From NCBI GenBank assembly GCA_000955785.1, contig JYOD01000003.1, positions 1 through 64,000 of the forward strand: a stretch of DNA of 64,000 bases, written 5' to 3'. A program made the position numbers and the translations under genes. Positions 8,548 to 16,401 of the stretch are shown piece after piece. The notes below the pieces were generated by a model, which had not been told where the DNA came from, made no database searches, and saw only the letters and a program-made list of their open reading frames with translations. The stretch comes from Burkholderiaceae bacterium 16. Lineage in GTDB: Bacteria; Pseudomonadota; Gammaproteobacteria; Burkholderiales; Burkholderiaceae. The stretch's first letter is position 1, and each line of letters opens with the position of its first letter.

Positions 8548-9426
8548 ATGAGCGCCCTCTTTCGCAGTGCCATGCAGACCCCAGGCCCGGGCCCCGGTGG
8601 CATCGTGTCCGGCATCGCCCGCGATGCCGGCGCGCCCCTGCTGCTCGCCAACCAGGTCGAGAAGACCTACCCCAACGGCACCGTGGCGCTGGAACGCGTC
8701 AGGCTGACGATCAAGCCCGGCGAGTTCGTCTCGCTGCTGGGCCCGTCCGGCTGCGGCAAGAGCACCTTGCTCAAGCTGTTTGCCGGGCTGGAAGCGCCCT
8801 CGGCGGGACATCTGCGCTGGTGGGGCAGTCCCGCCCTGCCCACCGCCACCGATGCCGCCGGGCGCACGCTGGCGATGGTGTTCCAGGAAGCCACCCTGAT
8901 GCCGTGGGCGCGCGTGGCCGACAACGTGCGGCTGCCGCTGGACCTGGCACGCATGCCGCGCACCGAGGCCGGCGAGCGCGTCCAGCGCGCGCTGGCGCTG
9001 GTGGGGCTGGGCCGCTTCGGCACGGTCTATCCGCGTGAATTGTCCGGCGGCATGCAGATGCGCGTGTCGATCGCGCGGGCACTGGCGACCAACCCCGATC
9101 TGCTGCTGATGGACGAACCCTTCGGCGCGCTCGACGAGTTCACCCGCAACAAGCTCGATGCCGACCTGCGCGCGCTGTGGGCGGAACGCGGCCTCACCGT
9201 GGTCTTCGTCACGCACAGCATCTACGAGGCGGTCTACCTGTCGAGCCGGGTGGTGGTCATGGCGGCGCGTCCGGGCCGGGTGATCGCCGATGTGACGATC
9301 GAAGGCCCCGAGACGCGCGACGAAGCCTTCCGCGTCTCGCCCGCCTTCATGCAGTACTGCGCGCAGTTGTCGGCGCTGCTCACGCAGGCCAACACCGGCA
9401 TCGATCCGGACGCACACCCGCGATAA
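8548..9426 (+). CDS. ABC transporter ATP-binding protein (nitrate/sulfonate/taurine type)
   Basis: A 292-aa ATPase. Walker A is GPSGCGKST (residues 65-73), the Q-loop is in VFQEATLMPW, the signature is LSGGMQMRV, Walker B is LLLMDEPFGALD, and the switch His is in VTHSIYEAV. The FQEATLMPW Q-loop is typical of SsuB/TauB/ThiZ-like ATPases, which fits the NMT1-like receptor. The ATG at 8548 follows ACGGAGACC. The first 30 residues precede the conserved domain. The permease gene starts 14 bases after its stop. Confidence 0.93.
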   Translation: MSALFRSAMQTPGPGPGGIVSGIARDAGAPLLLANQVEKTYPNGTVALERVRLTIKPGEFVSLLGPSGCGKSTLLKLFAGLEAPSAGHLRWWGSPALPTATDAAGRTLAMVFQEATLMPWARVADNVRLPLDLARMPRTEAGERVQRALALVGLGRFGTVYPRELSGGMQMRVSIARALATNPDLLLMDEPFGALDEFTRNKLDADLRALWAERGLTVVFVTHSIYEAVYLSSRVVVMAARPGRVIADVTIEGPETRDEAFRVSPAFMQYCAQLSALLTQANTGIDPDAHPR

Positions 9427-9440
9427 CCAGGAGCCCCTCC

Positions 9441-10235
9441 ATGAATCCCCCGCTACTGTCGCGCCCCGCCGTACAGCGCGTGGCCGCCCCGCTTGCCGTC
9501 GGCGTGCTGCTATTGCTGGCGTGGCAAGGCATCTGCACGGCGCTCGCCGTCCCCGCCTACCTGGTGCCCACGCCCGCCGCCATCGGCCATGCGCTGGTGG
9601 AAGACTGGAGCCTGCTTTCCGGCTCGCTGTGGGTGACGCTGCGCATCACGATGCTGGCGTTCGCGCTGGCGGTGGTGGCCGGTACCGCCGCGGCCTTTGT
9701 GTTCGTGCAAAGCCGGCTGATCGAGGCCAGCCTGTTTCCCTATGCCATCCTGCTGCAGGTAACACCGGTGGTGGCGATCGCGCCGCTGATCATCATCTGG
9801 GTCAAGGAGCCGGCGCTGGCGCTGGTGATCTGCGCCACCATGGTGGCGGTGTTCCCCATCATCTCCAACACGGTGCTGGGCCTGCGCAGTGTCAACCCCG
9901 GGCTGCTCAACCTGTTCCGCATCAACCGCGCGAGCCGCTGGGACACCCTGCGCCGGCTGCGCATCCCGAGCGCGCTGCCGTACTTCTTCGGCGGGCTGCG
10001 CATTTCGTGCGGGCTGGCATTGATCGGCGCGGTGGTGGCGGAATTCGTGGCGGGCACCGGGGGCACCGGCGCGGGCCTGGCTTACCAGATCCTGCAAGCG
10101 GGTTTCGCCCTCAATATCCCGCGCCTGTTCGCGGCCCTGTTCCTGATCACGGTGACGGGCGTCGCGCTGTTTGGCGCAATGGTGGTGATATCGCGCATGG
10201 CGCTGTCCCACTGGCACGAAAGCGAGCTCGCATGA
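9441..10235 (+). CDS. ABC transporter permease (SsuC/TauC-like)
   Basis: A 264-aa inner-membrane permease with about six hydrophobic segments. It carries the cytoplasmic loop motif of importers (RINRASRWDTLRRLRIPSAL, an EAA-like loop) and a conserved GAVVAEFVAG segment. The ATG at 9441 is preceded by CCAGGAGCCCC. Its stop overlaps the amidohydrolase start (ATGA at 10232-10235), so the two genes are translationally coupled. Confidence 0.92.
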   Translation: MNPPLLSRPAVQRVAAPLAVGVLLLLAWQGICTALAVPAYLVPTPAAIGHALVEDWSLLSGSLWVTLRITMLAFALAVVAGTAAAFVFVQSRLIEASLFPYAILLQVTPVVAIAPLIIIWVKEPALALVICATMVAVFPIISNTVLGLRSVNPGLLNLFRINRASRWDTLRRLRIPSALPYFFGGLRISCGLALIGAVVAEFVAGTGGTGAGLAYQILQAGFALNIPRLFAALFLITVTGVALFGAMVVISRMALSHWHESELA

Positions 10236-11671
10236 AGCCGAACCCCACCATCCTGATCCGCAACGCCACCGTCATCCTCACCGGCCTTGCCGGTGCGGGC
10301 GAGCGCCATGCCGGGCCGGACCTGCGCGTGGCCGGCTGCACCATCGAAGCCATCGGCCGGCTCGACCCGCGCCCCTGCGAGCGGGTCATCGACGCCACGG
10401 ATTGCGTGATCTACCCGGCATGGGTCAACACCCATCATCATCTGTTCCAGTCGCTGCTCAAGGGCGATCCGCCGGGGCTGGACCTGACGCTCACGCCCTG
10501 GCTGGGCGCCACGCCCTACCGCTTCCGCGCCGCCTTCGACGAAGCGTCCTTCCGGCTTGCGGCCCGCATCGGCCTGGTGGAACTGGTGCGCAGCGGCTGC
10601 GGCACCGTCGCCGATCACAACTATCTCTACTATCCGGGCATGCCCTACGACAGCTCGGCCATCCTGTTCGAAGAGGCCGAGGCGCTGGGACTGCGCTTTG
10701 TCCTGTGCCGCGGCGGCGCAACCCGCACGCGGCAGCTCGAAAGCGACCTGCCGCAGGCGCTCCGCCCCGAAACGCTCGACCAGTTCCTGGGCGATTGCGA
10801 GCGGCTCACCGCGCGCTACCACCAGGCCGCGCCGGACGCGATGCGCCGCGTGGTGATGGCACCCACCACGCCGCTCTACTCGATGTCGCCCGACGAATTG
10901 CGCACCAGCGCGCGCGCCGCGCGCCAGCTCGGCATCCGCCTGCACAGCCATTTGTCGGAGACAGTGGAGTACCAGAACGCCGCGTGGGAAAAGTACCAGA
11001 CCACGCCGGTGGCCTTCTGCGGCGAGCACGAATGGCTGGGGCCCGATGTGTGGTTCGCCCATCTGGTCAAGCTGGGCGCCGGCGAAATCCGCCAGCTCGG
11101 CGCCACCGGCACGGGCATTGCGCACTGCCCGCAGAGCAATGGCCGGCTGGGCAGCGGCATCGCCGATATCCCGGCGCTAGAAGCCGCGGGCGTGCCGGTG
11201 TCGATCGGCGTGGACGGTGCCGCCTCCAACGAAGCGGCCGACATGATTTCGGAAACACATGCCGCCTGGCTGCTGCAGCGCGCGCGGTGTGGCCACGGCG
11301 CGCTGCCGCGCGCCGAAGGGGGCAGCCATGAGGGCGGCGCCGATGCCGCGCGCGTGGAGGACGTGGTGCGCTGGGGCACGGCCGGCGGTGCGGCCGTGCT
11401 TGGCCTGGATGCGGTCGGCACGCTGCAGCCGGGCAAGGCGGCCGACCTTGCCGTCTACCGCCTCGACGACCCGCGCTGCTTCGGCTTGCACGATCCGGCC
11501 ATCGCGCCGGTGGCCAGCGGCGGGCGGCCGGCGCTGCGCGCGCTGCTGGTAGGCGGGCGCGTGGTGGCGGAGCACGACGCGATTCCGGGCCTCGACCTTG
11601 CGGAGCTTGGCGCGCAGGCGCGCGAGGCGGTGCGGCGCTTGCAACAGCGCGCGGCGGAGCTTGCCGCCTGA
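10232..11671 (+). CDS. Amidohydrolase/deaminase of the 8-oxoguanine deaminase (ATZ/TRZ) group
   Basis: A 479-aa metal-dependent deaminase. The metal-binding histidines are in WVNTHHHLFQSL (H68, H70), HSHLSET and IAHCPQSNGRL, and the final Asp is in GVDGAASNE. These motifs are those of the subtype III cytosine/8-oxoguanine deaminase and chlorohydrolase group, which act on purine-, pyrimidine- or triazine-like rings. Its four-base overlap with the permease gene ties it to the uptake operon. Inferred role: deamination of the imported heterocycle before or after Rieske oxidation. The precise substrate is unknown. Confidence 0.85.
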   Translation: MKPNPTILIRNATVILTGLAGAGERHAGPDLRVAGCTIEAIGRLDPRPCERVIDATDCVIYPAWVNTHHHLFQSLLKGDPPGLDLTLTPWLGATPYRFRAAFDEASFRLAARIGLVELVRSGCGTVADHNYLYYPGMPYDSSAILFEEAEALGLRFVLCRGGATRTRQLESDLPQALRPETLDQFLGDCERLTARYHQAAPDAMRRVVMAPTTPLYSMSPDELRTSARAARQLGIRLHSHLSETVEYQNAAWEKYQTTPVAFCGEHEWLGPDVWFAHLVKLGAGEIRQLGATGTGIAHCPQSNGRLGSGIADIPALEAAGVPVSIGVDGAASNEAADMISETHAAWLLQRARCGHGALPRAEGGSHEGGADAARVEDVVRWGTAGGAAVLGLDAVGTLQPGKAADLAVYRLDDPRCFGLHDPAIAPVASGGRPALRALLVGGRVVAEHDAIPGLDLAELGAQAREAVRRLQQRAAELAA

Positions 11672-11684
11672 CAGGAGGCGGCGT

Positions 11685-12872
11685 TCACGCCAGAGCCGGA
11701 CGCGGGCCGACATAGGCCGCGCGCGGCCGGATCAGCTCCTCATCGGAGCGCTGCTCCAGGCCATGCGCGATCCAGCCGACCGAACGCCCGAGCGCAAACA
11801 GGCCGAAGGCCGCGCCGGGCGGAAGGCCCAGATGCCTGCGCAGCGCCACCAGCGCGAAATCGATCGATGGCCGCTGCCCCACCAGGGAAAAAGCGACGTC
11901 GATTAGTGCCTGCCATTCGGGATGATGCGGGAGTATCCGCGACAACAGGCCAATGGCCCGGATATCGCCAGCAGGATAGAGGTGATGGCCAAAACCCGGC
12001 AGGCCCTCGCCGCGGGCGAGCCGCTCGCGCAGCTTCGCGGCGGGCCGGAGGTCGCCCAGCTCATCCCAGAGTGCTTCCACGCGCGCCGTTGCACCGCCGT
12101 GCCGGCCGCCGGTCAGCGCGGCCAGGCCAGCCACCACCGAAGCGCGCAGGCTGGCGCCGGTGGACGCCACGCAGCGGGCCGTGAAGCTCGACGCGTTCAG
12201 CTCATGGTCGGCGCATAGCACCAGTGCCATGCGGATCAGCGCCGCACCCTCGTCGTCCACCTGCCAGGCACTGGCGCACTGCCGGTGCACGGGGGTGCTG
12301 GCGGGCGCCGTGCCCAGCAGGCAGGCGGCCAGCAGCCGCACCAGGACGCCGCAGCCCGCGGCAAGCCGCTCCGGCGATGCCTGCCACTGCGCGGTGGGGT
12401 CGTCCTCGCTGGCGATGGTGAACAGGGGCAGCAGCGCCTCCTCGCAGCGTTGGCCGGCGAAGGCCACCTGCATCCCGGCGAGGTGCGCCGGCGGCGATGG
12501 CGGCGCGGCGCCAAAGGCGGCCTCCACAGGACATTGCCAAAGCCGCGCCGCCACCGCTTCCACCGTGTCGGATGCGGCGAGCGCGACGGCATTGTTGCCG
12601 CGGTAGTAAAGCTGCCCGTCCTCGATCAAGGTGATCCCCGATTCCAGCACCGGCAAACCCCAGTTCAACGTGGCCTTGGCCACTTCGCGGGGCTTGCGGC
12701 CGCGCGTGCGCTGGCCCGCCAGGCGCTCCACGTCCTCCGCGAGATAGCGGCTTTCGCGATGGGTTTCCCCGTCGTGCGCGTGCAGCAGGCCGCGGCTGAC
12801 ATAGGCGTAGAGCGTCTGGCGGGACACGCCGAGCGCGGCGGCGGCTTCGGCGGAACTCAGGTAGCGGGACAT
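11685..12872 (-). CDS. Citrate synthase-family protein with N-terminal MerR/excisionase-like HTH
   Basis: A 395-aa protein. Residues about 4-50 (YLSSAEAAAALGVSRQTLYA and onward) form a helix-turn-helix of the MerR/HTH_17 type, followed by a basic linker (GQRTRGRKPREVAK). Residues about 65-385 are a complete citrate synthase fold with catalytic residues kept: His in DHELNASSF, His in GGRHGGA, Asp in SIDFALVAL, and the C-terminal GWIAHGLEQR. It may be an enzyme, an acyl-CoA-sensing regulator, or both. The ATG at 12872 gives the HTH a natural start, while a TTG at 12896 would add eight residues. It is divergent from a CoA-transferase gene across an AT-rich palindromic region, so autoregulation is plausible. 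Confidence 0.85.
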   Translation of the reverse strand: MSRYLSSAEAAAALGVSRQTLYAYVSRGLLHAHDGETHRESRYLAEDVERLAGQRTRGRKPREVAKATLNWGLPVLESGITLIEDGQLYYRGNNAVALAASDTVEAVAARLWQCPVEAAFGAAPPSPPAHLAGMQVAFAGQRCEEALLPLFTIASEDDPTAQWQASPERLAAGCGVLVRLLAACLLGTAPASTPVHRQCASAWQVDDEGAALIRMALVLCADHELNASSFTARCVASTGASLRASVVAGLAALTGGRHGGATARVEALWDELGDLRPAAKLRERLARGEGLPGFGHHLYPAGDIRAIGLLSRILPHHPEWQALIDVAFSLVGQRPSIDFALVALRRHLGLPPGAAFGLFALGRSVGWIAHGLEQRSDEELIRPRAAYVGPRPALA

Positions 12873-12900
12873 GGCGGCCCAAGTGGAAAGGAGCAATTAG

Positions 12901-12923
12901 TTGATTAATATAATCAATATTGA
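12901..12923. promoter_or_regulatory. AT-rich overlapping palindromes in divergent promoter region
   Basis: TTGATTA (12901-12907) and TAATCAA (12911-12917) form a perfect inverted repeat with a 3-base spacer. It overlaps the palindrome TCAATATTGA (12914-12923). The AT-rich patch stands out against the GC-rich surroundings and lies between the HTH-citrate synthase and the CoA-transferase. It is a candidate operator for the HTH domain of the neighbouring protein. Confidence 0.45.
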
Positions 12924-12997
12924 CTATTAAAACAAGGAGCCTATGCTGCAAGGCACTTAGCCGCTGACCCACTACAGAACGACAAGCGAGAGCCGTC

Positions 12998-14410
12998 ATG
13001 CCAAACCCCGAATATTCCCCGCCATCAGCCCGGAACACAGCGAAAGCAGGCACAGACTTCCTGCGCGAGATCTGGCAGGGCGTGAACGGTGACGCCGCCT
13101 GGCCCGAGCACGTCGCCATGACCGGTACGGGCAACCTGCCGTCGGTCTTTCCGGTCACCGCCCTGGCCACGGCGGCCGTCGGCGCCGCCGGGCTCGCCGT
13201 TGCCGGATTGATCCACCAGGCGCACGGACGGATGCCGCGGGTCGAGGCGGAGCAGCGGCGGGCATCGCTGTGGTTCGGCACTTCGCTGCGGCCGCAAGGC
13301 TGGGAACTGCCGCCGCAATGGGATGCCGTGGCCGGCGACTACAGGGCGGCCGACGGCTGGATCCGGCTGCACACCAACGCCCCGCATCACCGCGACGCCG
13401 CCCTCGCGGTGCTCGGCGTGCCGGCCGACAAGGCGGCGGTCGCGCGGGCCGTCGCGCACTGGGAAGCCAGCGCCCTGGAAACCGCCATCGTCGGCAACGG
13501 CGGGTGTTCGGCAGCGATGCATACGCTGGCGGAATGGGCCACGCATCCGCAGGGAAGGGCCGTCAACAGCGAGGCGCTCTTGCACTGGACGACCTGCGCC
13601 GCCGGCGACCGGCCGGACTGGGCCATTGCGCCGGACCGCCCCTTGCGCGGCATTCGCGTGCTGGACCTGACCCGGATCCTGGCCGGCCCCGTCGCCACCC
13701 GCTTCCTGGCCGGATTTGGCGCCGATGTTCTCCGCATCGATCCGCCCGGCTGGGAAGAGCCCGGCACGGTTCCGGAAGTCGTGCCCGGCAAGCGTTGTGC
13801 CCGGCTCGACCTGAAAAACGCGGCGGACCGGCATGTACTTGAGCGGCTGCTAAGCCAGGCCGACGTACTCGTGCACGGCTACCGGCGCGAGGCTCTGGCG
13901 CGTCTTGGCCTGGACGCGCAGCGGCGCAGGGAGATCAATCCGGGACTGGTAGACGTGTCGCTCGATGCGTATGGATGGAGCGGTCCGTGGGCAGGCCGGC
14001 GCGGCTTCGACAGCCTTGTGCAGATGAGCACCGGCATTGCCGATGCTGGCATGCGCGCGGCGGGGCTGGACCGCCCCGGGCCGCTGCCCGTGCAGGCGAT
14101 CGATCACGCGACTGGCTACCTGATGGCAGCAGCGGTGGTGCGCGGTCTGGCGCAGCGCCTCGCCACAGGCGCCGGCTGCGAAGTGCGGGCATCGCTGGCG
14201 CGCACCGCGCATCTGCTGGTGTCGGGTAGCGCCACGCAGGGCAAAGCGCCGGCGCTGGCAGCCGAAACGCCTGCCGATCTGGCGAACACCGTGGAGGAAA
14301 CCGCATGGGGACCGGCGCTACGCATCAAGCCGCCGGTCATGGTGCAGGGCGCACCGATGCACTGGGAGCGTCCGGCGGGCCGGCTGGGCACCTCGCCTGC
14401 GCAGTGGTAG
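12998..14410 (+). CDS. Class III (CaiB/BaiF) CoA-transferase with rearranged domains
   Basis: A 470-aa protein. The usual N-terminal opening of CaiB/BaiF enzymes (PLRGIRVLDLTRILAGP) occurs only near residue 213. It is followed by the NPGLVDVSLDAYGWSGPW block, and the candidate catalytic Asp is in AIDHATGYL. The first about 200 residues instead resemble the later part of such enzymes (DGWIRLHTNAPHHRDAALA, then a helical segment with EWATHPQGR). The order therefore looks duplicated or permuted. The family moves CoA between carboxylic acids, and the substrate is unknown. It is divergent from the HTH-citrate synthase, so the two may serve one acyl-CoA pathway. Confidence 0.8.
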   Translation: MPNPEYSPPSARNTAKAGTDFLREIWQGVNGDAAWPEHVAMTGTGNLPSVFPVTALATAAVGAAGLAVAGLIHQAHGRMPRVEAEQRRASLWFGTSLRPQGWELPPQWDAVAGDYRAADGWIRLHTNAPHHRDAALAVLGVPADKAAVARAVAHWEASALETAIVGNGGCSAAMHTLAEWATHPQGRAVNSEALLHWTTCAAGDRPDWAIAPDRPLRGIRVLDLTRILAGPVATRFLAGFGADVLRIDPPGWEEPGTVPEVVPGKRCARLDLKNAADRHVLERLLSQADVLVHGYRREALARLGLDAQRRREINPGLVDVSLDAYGWSGPWAGRRGFDSLVQMSTGIADAGMRAAGLDRPGPLPVQAIDHATGYLMAAAVVRGLAQRLATGAGCEVRASLARTAHLLVSGSATQGKAPALAAETPADLANTVEETAWGPALRIKPPVMVQGAPMHWERPAGRLGTSPAQW

Positions 14411-14420
14411 CGGGCGTCTC

Positions 14421-15062
14421 TCAGGCGGCCTTGCTGCGCAGCCGGAGCATGCCCAGGCCAAGGGCGACAAAAGCGCCACCGGAAATACGGTTGAACAGCC
14501 GCACGCGGCGGACATCGGAAAAACCGCGCTTCATGCCCCGCGCCACCAGCACATAAAAGGTATGCGACAGCAAGGTGCAGACGGAGAAGGTCGCGGTCAG
14601 TACCAGGAACTGCTCCAGCACCGGTGCGTTGCGCGTCAGGAACTGCGGGAACAGTGCCGAGAAGAACAGGATGCTCTTCGGATTGGTCACGGCCACGAGC
14701 ACACCGTGGCCAAAGAGCCGCATCGACCCACGCAAGCCCGTGGCCTGGCCGGGCCGGTCGACCACCGCGAACGCATTCGCGCCGCTGCGCCACTGCTTTA
14801 CGCCGAGATAGATGAGGTAAGCCGCGCCGAGCACTTTCAAGGCGATGAATGCTGCAGCGGAACTGGTCAGCACCACGCCGAGGCCAGCCATGGCGACCGC
14901 CGACACCATGAACACCCCCGCGGCATTGCCAAAGGAGCCGAGCATGGCTCGGGATGGTCCCACCGACACGGAATTGGACACCGCCAGCAGCACCGCCGGG
15001 CCGGGCGTAAACGCCATGAACAGCGAGACGCCGCAAAAGACAAGCCAGTTGGACAAATGCAT
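14421..15062 (-). CDS. LysE/RhtB-family amino-acid exporter
   Basis: A 213-aa inner-membrane protein with about six hydrophobic helices. The family opening is clear (FMAFTPGPAVLLAVSNSVSVG), as are KVLGAAYLIYLGVKQWRSG and the TNPKSILFFSALFPQF motif. RhtB/LysE proteins export amino acids or related compounds, and the substrate is not predictable. It converges on the CoA-transferase with an 10-base gap and no visible terminator. The ATG at 15062 is preceded by AAGGAGCGGAA. Confidence 0.92.
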   Translation of the reverse strand: MHLSNWLVFCGVSLFMAFTPGPAVLLAVSNSVSVGPSRAMLGSFGNAAGVFMVSAVAMAGLGVVLTSSAAAFIALKVLGAAYLIYLGVKQWRSGANAFAVVDRPGQATGLRGSMRLFGHGVLVAVTNPKSILFFSALFPQFLTRNAPVLEQFLVLTATFSVCTLLSHTFYVLVARGMKRGFSDVRRVRLFNRISGGAFVALGLGMLRLRSKAA

Positions 15063-15156
15063 TTCCGCTCCTTGAAAGAACCCCGGATGCTAAACCGGAA
15101 TTCGCGCAACCGCATTCACCCTGACGGGCGTAGTGTCTTGGAGCGGCCACCTGCGC

Positions 15157-16149
15157 TTAGTCGATCTTCGCGCCCGAAGTCTTGATCACCTGTCCCCAGC
15201 GCTTCTGCTCCGCGGCAATGGTCTGCCCGAATGCTTCCGGGCCCTGCCAGGCCGCCTCGGCGCCTTGCTGCTCCAGCCTGGCACGGGTGTCGGCCTCGCC
15301 CAGTACCGTCTGCAGCGCGCCCGACAGCCTGGCCACCGCGTCCTTGGGCGTGCCGGCCGGCGCCAGCATGCCGTAGAAACCCACCACCTCGAAGTTCTTC
15401 AGCCCGGCCTCTTCCATGGTCGGCACATCGGGCAACGCGGGAGAACGGTGCTTCGATGTCACCGCCAGCGCCCGCACCTTGCCGGCCTTGATGTACTGCG
15501 TGAAAAGCGGGATCGAATCGGCCATCATCTGCGCCTGGCCGCCCATCACGTCGGTCAGGGCCGGGGCGCTGCCCTTGTAGGGAATGTGGACGATGAAGGT
15601 GCCGGAGGCCTGCTTGAACATCTCCGGCATCAAATGCGAGATGCCGCCGTTGCCACCTGAGGCAAAATTGAGCTTGCCCGGATTGGCGCGCGCGTAGGCG
15701 ATGAACTCCTTGAGGTTGCGCGCCGGTACATTGTTATTGACCACCATCACCAGCGGAATCAGCGCGGTGCGGGCCACGGGTGCGAAATCCCGGGGCATGG
15801 CGTACGGCAGCTTGGGATAAAGCGAGCCGTTGATGGCCATCTGGCCGGTATTTGCCAGCAATAGCGTGTAGCCGTCCGGTGCCGCCTTGGCGACAGCGTC
15901 CGAGCCGATATTGCCGGCCGCGCCGGCTTTGTAGTCCAGCACCACCGACTGGCCCAGGACAGGCTGGAGCTTTTCGGCCAGGATGCGCGCGTGGGTGTCG
16001 ACCGGGCCGCCCGGCGGAAAGCCCACCACCAGGCGGATCGGCTTTTCCGGCCAGGCGGCGGCGGCGGGAGCCGCGCCCAGAGCCAGTGCCGATGCGGCGC
16101 AGGCCAGCAGGCCGGGCAGGAATCCCATATTTAGTGTGTACTTTGTCAT
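15157..16149 (-). CDS. Bug/TctC-family tripartite tricarboxylate receptor (orphan) 1
   Basis: A 330-aa periplasmic solute receptor with a signal peptide ending A-A-A-A near residue 32 and the mature start WPEKPIRLVVGFPPGGPVDTH. The ligand-binding signatures KAAPDGYTLLL, PYKGSAPALTDVMGG and PDVPTMEEAG are present. The start at 16149 is chosen because GAGGAG lies ten bases upstream. A nearer ATG at 16157 is out of frame and stops after three codons. No TctA/TctB genes are nearby, as is usual for Bug proteins in Burkholderiales. Such receptors bind carboxylates or amino-acid-like solutes. Confidence 0.92.
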   Translation of the reverse strand: MTKYTLNMGFLPGLLACAASALALGAAPAAAAWPEKPIRLVVGFPPGGPVDTHARILAEKLQPVLGQSVVLDYKAGAAGNIGSDAVAKAAPDGYTLLLANTGQMAINGSLYPKLPYAMPRDFAPVARTALIPLVMVVNNNVPARNLKEFIAYARANPGKLNFASGGNGGISHLMPEMFKQASGTFIVHIPYKGSAPALTDVMGGQAQMMADSIPLFTQYIKAGKVRALAVTSKHRSPALPDVPTMEEAGLKNFEVVGFYGMLAPAGTPKDAVARLSGALQTVLGEADTRARLEQQGAEAAWQGPEAFGQTIAAEQKRWGQVIKTSGAKID

Positions 16150-16401
16150 TTCGTCATTTCTCCTCGTATATATTGCGGCCTTGCCTTGCACGGCATCGAC
16201 CGCCGCCGGCGCCGGCCTGGCTCGTGACCGGACACCCGATATTGTGACGATTTTATTACATCAGGCCATGCCAGAGACCCTTGCCCGGGCTTATGATGCC
16301 CCTGCCCAGCCGCACCGGCAGGTCAGCCAACGTGCAGCCGGCATACCAGCCGATGGCCTGGCGCCGCATCAGAGCCAGGGACTCAGCCAAGGAAAGCCAA
16401 C

